A stretch of 64,000 bases of DNA from NCBI GenBank assembly GCA_943328505.2, contig CALQAH020000001.1, forward strand, positions 124,001 to 188,000. The letters are read 5' to 3'. Source of the DNA: Rhizobium sp. Q54. GTDB lineage: Bacteria > Bacteroidota > Bacteroidia > Flavobacteriales > Flavobacteriaceae. The notes under the pieces are model-generated. The model searched no databases and was not told the origin of the DNA. It was given only the letters and a program-made list of their open reading frames with translations. Positions 60,883 through 64,000 of this stretch are shown here, one piece after another (positions within the stretch are counted from its first letter, which is position 1; each line of letters opens with the position of its first letter). Position numbers and translations under genes: made by a program.

Positions 60883-62235
60883 TTAAAACCCCAAAATTAA
60901 TTTAGCAATAGAAAAGTAAATCAGGATTCCACAAATGTCATTACTAGTTGTTATAAATGGTCCAGTTGCTAGGGCTGGGTCAATTCCGAATTTATCAAGT
61001 AATAATGGAATAAAAGTACCAATAAGAGAAGCAATAATAATCACCGAAATTAACGCAATGGTTACTATCATACCAATTTTTGGATCCACTCCTAAAAGAA
61101 AATGACTGCCGATAAAAAGAATTATCGCCAGGATAGAACCATTTAATAAACTTAAAGATATTTCTTTTAACAAACGATTAAATATGGAACCACTAATACT
61201 ATGATTGGCCAAACCTTGAACAATAATTGCCGAAGATTGTACGCCTACGTTTCCGGCCATAGCAGCAATTAAAGGGGTAAAGAAAAATAATTCTCCATGT
61301 TTTAGCATAGCTCCTTCAAATAACCCCAGCATTTTTACACTCACAAATCCGCCTAAAAGTGCTAAAACCAGCCAAGGCAAACGCGCTTTTGTGAGGTCAA
61401 GAATGCTGTCATTCGCTTCAACATCTTGAGAGATACCCGCAGCCAATTGGTAATCTTTATCGGCTTCATCTTTGATGACGTCAACAATATCATCAATAGT
61501 GATACGTCCTACTAATCTTCCCATTTCATCTACAACGGGAATGGCTTCTAAGTCATATTTTTGCATGATTCGAGCCACTTCAACATTGGAAGCACTGACT
61601 CTTACAGAATCTACTTTTGGAATGTATATTTCACGAATTGGTGTTTTTGTAGATGTGGTCAATAAATCTTTTAACGACAATCTTCCTTTTAAACGATTTT
61701 CATCATCAACAACGTATATGGAATGCACACGAGTAATATTTTCGGCTTGAATTCGCATTTCTTTAACGCAAGTAAGAACAGTCCAGTTTTCGTTTACTTT
61801 TACCAATTCTTTTCCCATTAAACCTCCTGCTGAATCTTCGTCATAACGCAACAAATCCACAATATCTTTGGCGTGTTCAACGTCTTCAAGTTCGGAGATT
61901 ACCTCTTCTTTTTTACTTTGCGAAAGTTCGGCAATAATATCGGCAGCATCATCAGTATCCAACTCATCAAGCTCTTCCGCAATTTCTTTTGCCGAAAGTC
62001 CGTGTAGAATTTTTTCACGAACATCCTCTTCTAATTCAGTTAAAATTTCGGAAGTTAATTCAACATCTAGAATTTTGAAAATATAAATTGCTTCTTCAAT
62101 TTCTAGTTCGTCAAAAATTTCAGCAATATCAGCGTGGTGCATATCATTCAACAAAACTTCCAGTTCTTGGTCGTTTCTGTTATGAATAAGTTGCTTTATT
62201 TGTGTTAATAGTTCTTTGCTGATTTTAAACTGCAT
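60883..62235 (-). CDS. mgtE: Magnesium transporter MgtE
   Basis: A 450-residue Mg2+ channel/transporter. The acidic N-terminal superhelical domain (about 1-125) is followed by two CBS domains (about 130-250) that sense Mg2+, a plug helix, and a five-TM domain (about 280-450) with the selectivity motif [17 protein letters not shown] near residues 317-333. Length is typical. Its start overlaps the ksgA stop by 11 bases, so the two genes are likely co-translated, an arrangement common in Flavobacteria. Confidence 0.94.
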   Translation of the reverse strand: MQFKISKELLTQIKQLIHNRNDQELEVLLNDMHHADIAEIFDELEIEEAIYIFKILDVELTSEILTELEEDVREKILHGLSAKEIAEELDELDTDDAADIIAELSQSKKEEVISELEDVEHAKDIVDLLRYDEDSAGGLMGKELVKVNENWTVLTCVKEMRIQAENITRVHSIYVVDDENRLKGRLSLKDLLTTSTKTPIREIYIPKVDSVRVSASNVEVARIMQKYDLEAIPVVDEMGRLVGRITIDDIVDVIKDEADKDYQLAAGISQDVEANDSILDLTKARLPWLVLALLGGFVSVKMLGLFEGAMLKHGELFFFTPLIAAMAGNVGVQSSAIIVQGLANHSISGSIFNRLLKEISLSLLNGSILAIILFIGSHFLLGVDPKIGMIVTIALISVIIIASLIGTFIPLLLDKFGIDPALATGPFITTSNDICGILIYFSIAKLILGF

Positions 62236-63004
62236 TGGCTTCTATTTTTTGAGTGAGTTCAATGAACTGTGCTACATTGAGTTGTTCCGGACGCAGGTCA
62301 AAGATAGTGTCTTCTTTTAAATTATCCGATAATTGAAAAGATTTTAAACTATTTCGCATTGTTTTTCTGCGTTGTTGAAAGGCAGTTTTAACAACACTGA
62401 AGAACAATTTTTCGTTACACGGCAAGGTGTAGTTTTCTTTTCTTCTCAATCTCAACACGCCTGATTTTACTTTTGGTGGCGGATTAAAAACTTCGGGTTC
62501 AACGGTGAATAAATATTCGGCATCATAAAAAGCTTGCACTAAAACAGACAAAATACCGTAAATTTTTGTTCCTTTTTTTTCACAAATGCGTTCGGCAACT
62601 TCTTTTTGAAACATACCTGAAAATTCAGGAACTTGATGCCGTAATTCTAAACAACGAAATACAATTTGGGTGGAAATATTATAGGGAAAATTACCAATAA
62701 TAGCAAAAGGTTTATTCTCTAGAACTTCGTTGATATTGAATTTTAAAAAATCTTTACAAATTATTTTTCCGTGTAATTTTGGATAATGTTCATTCAAATA
62801 TTCCACTGAATCGGTGTCAATTTCAATAACATAGGTTGTGGTTGGTTTTTCCAAAAGGTATTTGGTCAAAACACCCATTCCAGGGCCAATTTCCAAAATA
62901 GTATCGTAGCCTTCAAAACACAAGGTGTCTGCAATTGCAGATGCAATACTTTCATCGGTTAAAAAATGTTGTCCGAGATGTTTTTTAGCTCTTACTTGAT
63001 TCAT
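62225..63004 (-). CDS. rsmA: 16S rRNA dimethyladenosine transferase
   Basis: A 259-residue RsmA (KsgA) methylating A1518 and A1519 of 16S rRNA with SAM. The start [19 protein letters not shown] is diagnostic. Motif I is [17 protein letters not shown] near residues 37-53, and the catalytic motif IV is NFPYNIS near 108-114 (usually NLPY). Loss of the enzyme gives kasugamycin resistance in other species. It overlaps mgtE by 11 bases; a palindromic spacer separates it from the DUF4286 gene upstream. Confidence 0.96.
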   Translation of the reverse strand: MNQVRAKKHLGQHFLTDESIASAIADTLCFEGYDTILEIGPGMGVLTKYLLEKPTTTYVIEIDTDSVEYLNEHYPKLHGKIICKDFLKFNINEVLENKPFAIIGNFPYNISTQIVFRCLELRHQVPEFSGMFQKEVAERICEKKGTKIYGILSVLVQAFYDAEYLFTVEPEVFNPPPKVKSGVLRLRRKENYTLPCNEKLFFSVVKTAFQQRRKTMRNSLKSFQLSDNLKEDTIFDLRPEQLNVAQFIELTQKIEANAV

Positions 63005-63024
63005 TATAGATTGTTAGATTGTTA

Positions 63025-63083
63025 GACTTCTTAGATTGTTAGATTTTTAAATGACTAAGTCAATCTAAAATTTCTAAGGAGTC
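63025..63083. repeat. Imperfect palindrome in the ksgA/DUF4286 spacer
   Basis: Arms 63025-63045 and 63062-63083 form inverted repeats (GACTTCTTAGA... against ...TCTAAGGAGTC), around a small perfect TGACTAAGTCA palindrome. TTAGATTG words recur four times in the spacer. It resembles the frr/pyrH spacer element. Confidence 0.6.
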
Positions 63084-63097
63084 AAAGTTAGTTTTTA

Positions 63098-63409
63098 TTA
63101 ATGTTCAGAGATTACTTCCAATTCCGTTCTAAAAGCTAACATTTTATCGCCAAAAAGGCGTAATCCTTCTTCGCGAAGTCTTGGTGCATCTTCTTCATAA
63201 TAACGTTGTAGTGTTGTTTTACTATCGGTGGTATACTGAAGCGAATAGGTTGTGCCGCCCATTTCTTCTTCAATTAAAACCTTCACCATTCGGGCTGAAG
63301 AAAATTTTCCAGTTGCCAAAACATCATTGATGTGTTTTTCTTGCATCCATTGCATCCATTGATCGTGAACACTTTCGTGAATGTTGATTGTAACGTTATA
63401 GAGTATCAT
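63098..63409 (-). CDS. DUF4286 family protein
   Basis: A 103-residue protein. The start MILYNVTINIHESVHDQWMQWMQEKHI and the later TTYSLQYTTDSKTTLQRYYEEDAPRLREEGLRLFGDKMLAFRTELEVI are typical of DUF4286, a ferredoxin-like (antibiotic monooxygenase type) fold. Catalytic function is not established. It lies 9 bases downstream of the TPR protein gene and probably shares its transcript, with ksgA downstream. Confidence 0.85.
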   Translation of the reverse strand: MILYNVTINIHESVHDQWMQWMQEKHINDVLATGKFSSARMVKVLIEEEMGGTTYSLQYTTDSKTTLQRYYEEDAPRLREEGLRLFGDKMLAFRTELEVISEH

Positions 63410-63418
63410 TTTGTGTAC

Positions 63419-64000
63419 TTATAAATTAGTATCGCCACGCAACTGTCGGTATTTTTTTCGTGCTTCGACATAAAAAATACTGTCTTCATGTTTGAAAATT
63501 ATTTCTTCATAGAGTGGTTTTGCCTTTTCTACATCTTTCAATTGGAAGTTGTAGATTTCGGCAGCAAAATAGAGTGCTTCATCAACATAAATACATTCTT
63601 TGTGTTTGTCGATTATGATTTTGTATTGCTCTAAAGCGGCATTAAAATCGCCTAATTTTTCATAAATGCTTCCAATTCTTAGGAGCGTAACTGCTTCAAT
63701 TTGTTCGCCTTTATGCTCTTTTAGAATGTTTTGAAATTGAGATAATGCTTCTTGTTTTTTGTTTTTGTACAATAGAAAATCGGCTAGAGCAAATTTTTTC
63801 AAGGCAACTTGCGTCGAATCTTCAACGGTATTGTCACTAATTAATAAAAATAAATCTAAAGCATCGTTAGCAATTAATTGAGAGGATGCTGTTTTTAATA
63901 CTTTTAATTGGTGTGAAGCCCAAACGAAATCGGCTTTGAAGTAACTGGTTTTGGCGGTTTTTAAGTTGGCTTCTTGTCCAATTACATCACCGCTTAAATC
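63419..64000 (-). CDS. TPR repeat protein, C-terminal fragment (runs off right edge)
   Basis: Open on the minus strand from the window edge (base 64000 is first base of a codon) to the stop at 63419, giving the last 193 residues. No start codon within the window needs to be assumed: the frame stays open through the edge, and the apparent start near 63802 is an internal TTG. TPR helices repeat through the fragment (QFQNILKEHKGEQIEAVTLLRIGSIYEKLGDFNAALEQYKII and AAEIYNFQLKDVEKAKPLYEEII). The position before DUF4286 and ksgA is usual for a large TPR protein in Flavobacteria. The function is unknown. Confidence 0.82.
   Translation of the reverse strand, partial: DLSGDVIGQEANLKTAKTSYFKADFVWASHQLKVLKTASSQLIANDALDLFLLISDNTVEDSTQVALKKFALADFLLYKNKKQEALSQFQNILKEHKGEQIEAVTLLRIGSIYEKLGDFNAALEQYKIIIDKHKECIYVDEALYFAAEIYNFQLKDVEKAKPLYEEIIFKHEDSIFYVEARKKYRQLRGDTNL

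Noticed and set aside
63802..63802. Start of the right-edge TPR gene at 63802
   Set aside because: The codon there is an internal TTG; the same frame stays open to the window edge with continuing TPR-like sequence.

Overview
The window is AT-rich chromosomal DNA from a member of the Bacteroidota, very probably a Flavobacterium-like Flavobacteriaceae species. The evidence is a complete bat (Bacteroides aerotolerance) operon, a type IX secretion sorting domain on a LamG protein, a PorT-like outer-membrane barrel, ATP-type PEP carboxykinase, an alpha2-type glycyl-tRNA synthetase, a GH92 mannosidase, and many starts preceded by the Bacteroidota -7 promoter element TAnnTTTG. Nearly all of it is ordinary core genome. 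No phage, IS transposase, CRISPR array or secretion/defence island is visible.

Layout. 1-7 kb: an edge-truncated lipoprotein, a Tet-type MFS exporter, a small retropepsin-like protease, TatD, an acyltransferase, L-asparaginase, tRNA-Ser(GGA), a PorT-like barrel and two membrane proteins. 7-18 kb: sigma-54 (rpoN), asnS, an RND/MMPL permease, a CPA2 antiporter and a DUF5686 protein. 17.6-26.3 kb: frr, pyrH, a thioredoxin-like protein, the truB-uppP-DUF3098-ftsX cluster, leuS and a YugP-like peptidase. 26-32 kb: an Lrp regulator, a saccharopine dehydrogenase-like enzyme, two envelope proteins, a DUF423 protein and pckA. 31.8-41.3 kb: the bat operon, transcribed right to left (moxR, DUF58, BatD-like, batA, batB, batC, batD, batE). 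41.5-49.6 kb: an aldo/keto reductase, an AlbA_2 protein, a LytTR regulator, glyS, comF, an Ig-like lipoprotein and an omega-amidase. 49.7-57 kb: GH92, L25, prs, tRNA-Leu(CAA) and the LamG-T9SS protein. 56.7-64 kb: M48 peptidase, DUF4870, DUF2752 and TM2 genes, a VOC protein, a 2-hydroxyacid dehydrogenase, mgtE, ksgA, a DUF4286 protein and an edge-truncated TPR protein.

The most unusual structure is inside the bat operon. A small S23/IVP-type four-helix-bundle gene (38866-39237) sits between the DUF58 gene and the next bat gene. It is bounded by 34-bp inverted repeats (38857-38890 and 39252-39285) that match at 32 of 34 positions. In the transcript the arms could pair around the whole ORF, and the gene's last six codons and its stop lie inside one arm. 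This resembles the ORF-containing intervening sequences of 23S rRNA, but placed in a protein operon. A 29/34-matching copy of the arm, without an ORF, lies at 42415-42448. Several other spacers between tandem genes (rpoN/asnS, frr/pyrH, DUF58/moxR, AKR/AlbA_2, ksgA/DUF4286) are filled by imperfect palindromes built from short repeated words. A related word repeat (TGTTCAGTG) occurs both in the uppP/DUF3098 spacer and in frame inside leuS. All of this was read by eye: family assignments rest on recognised motifs, and no search or folding program was run.
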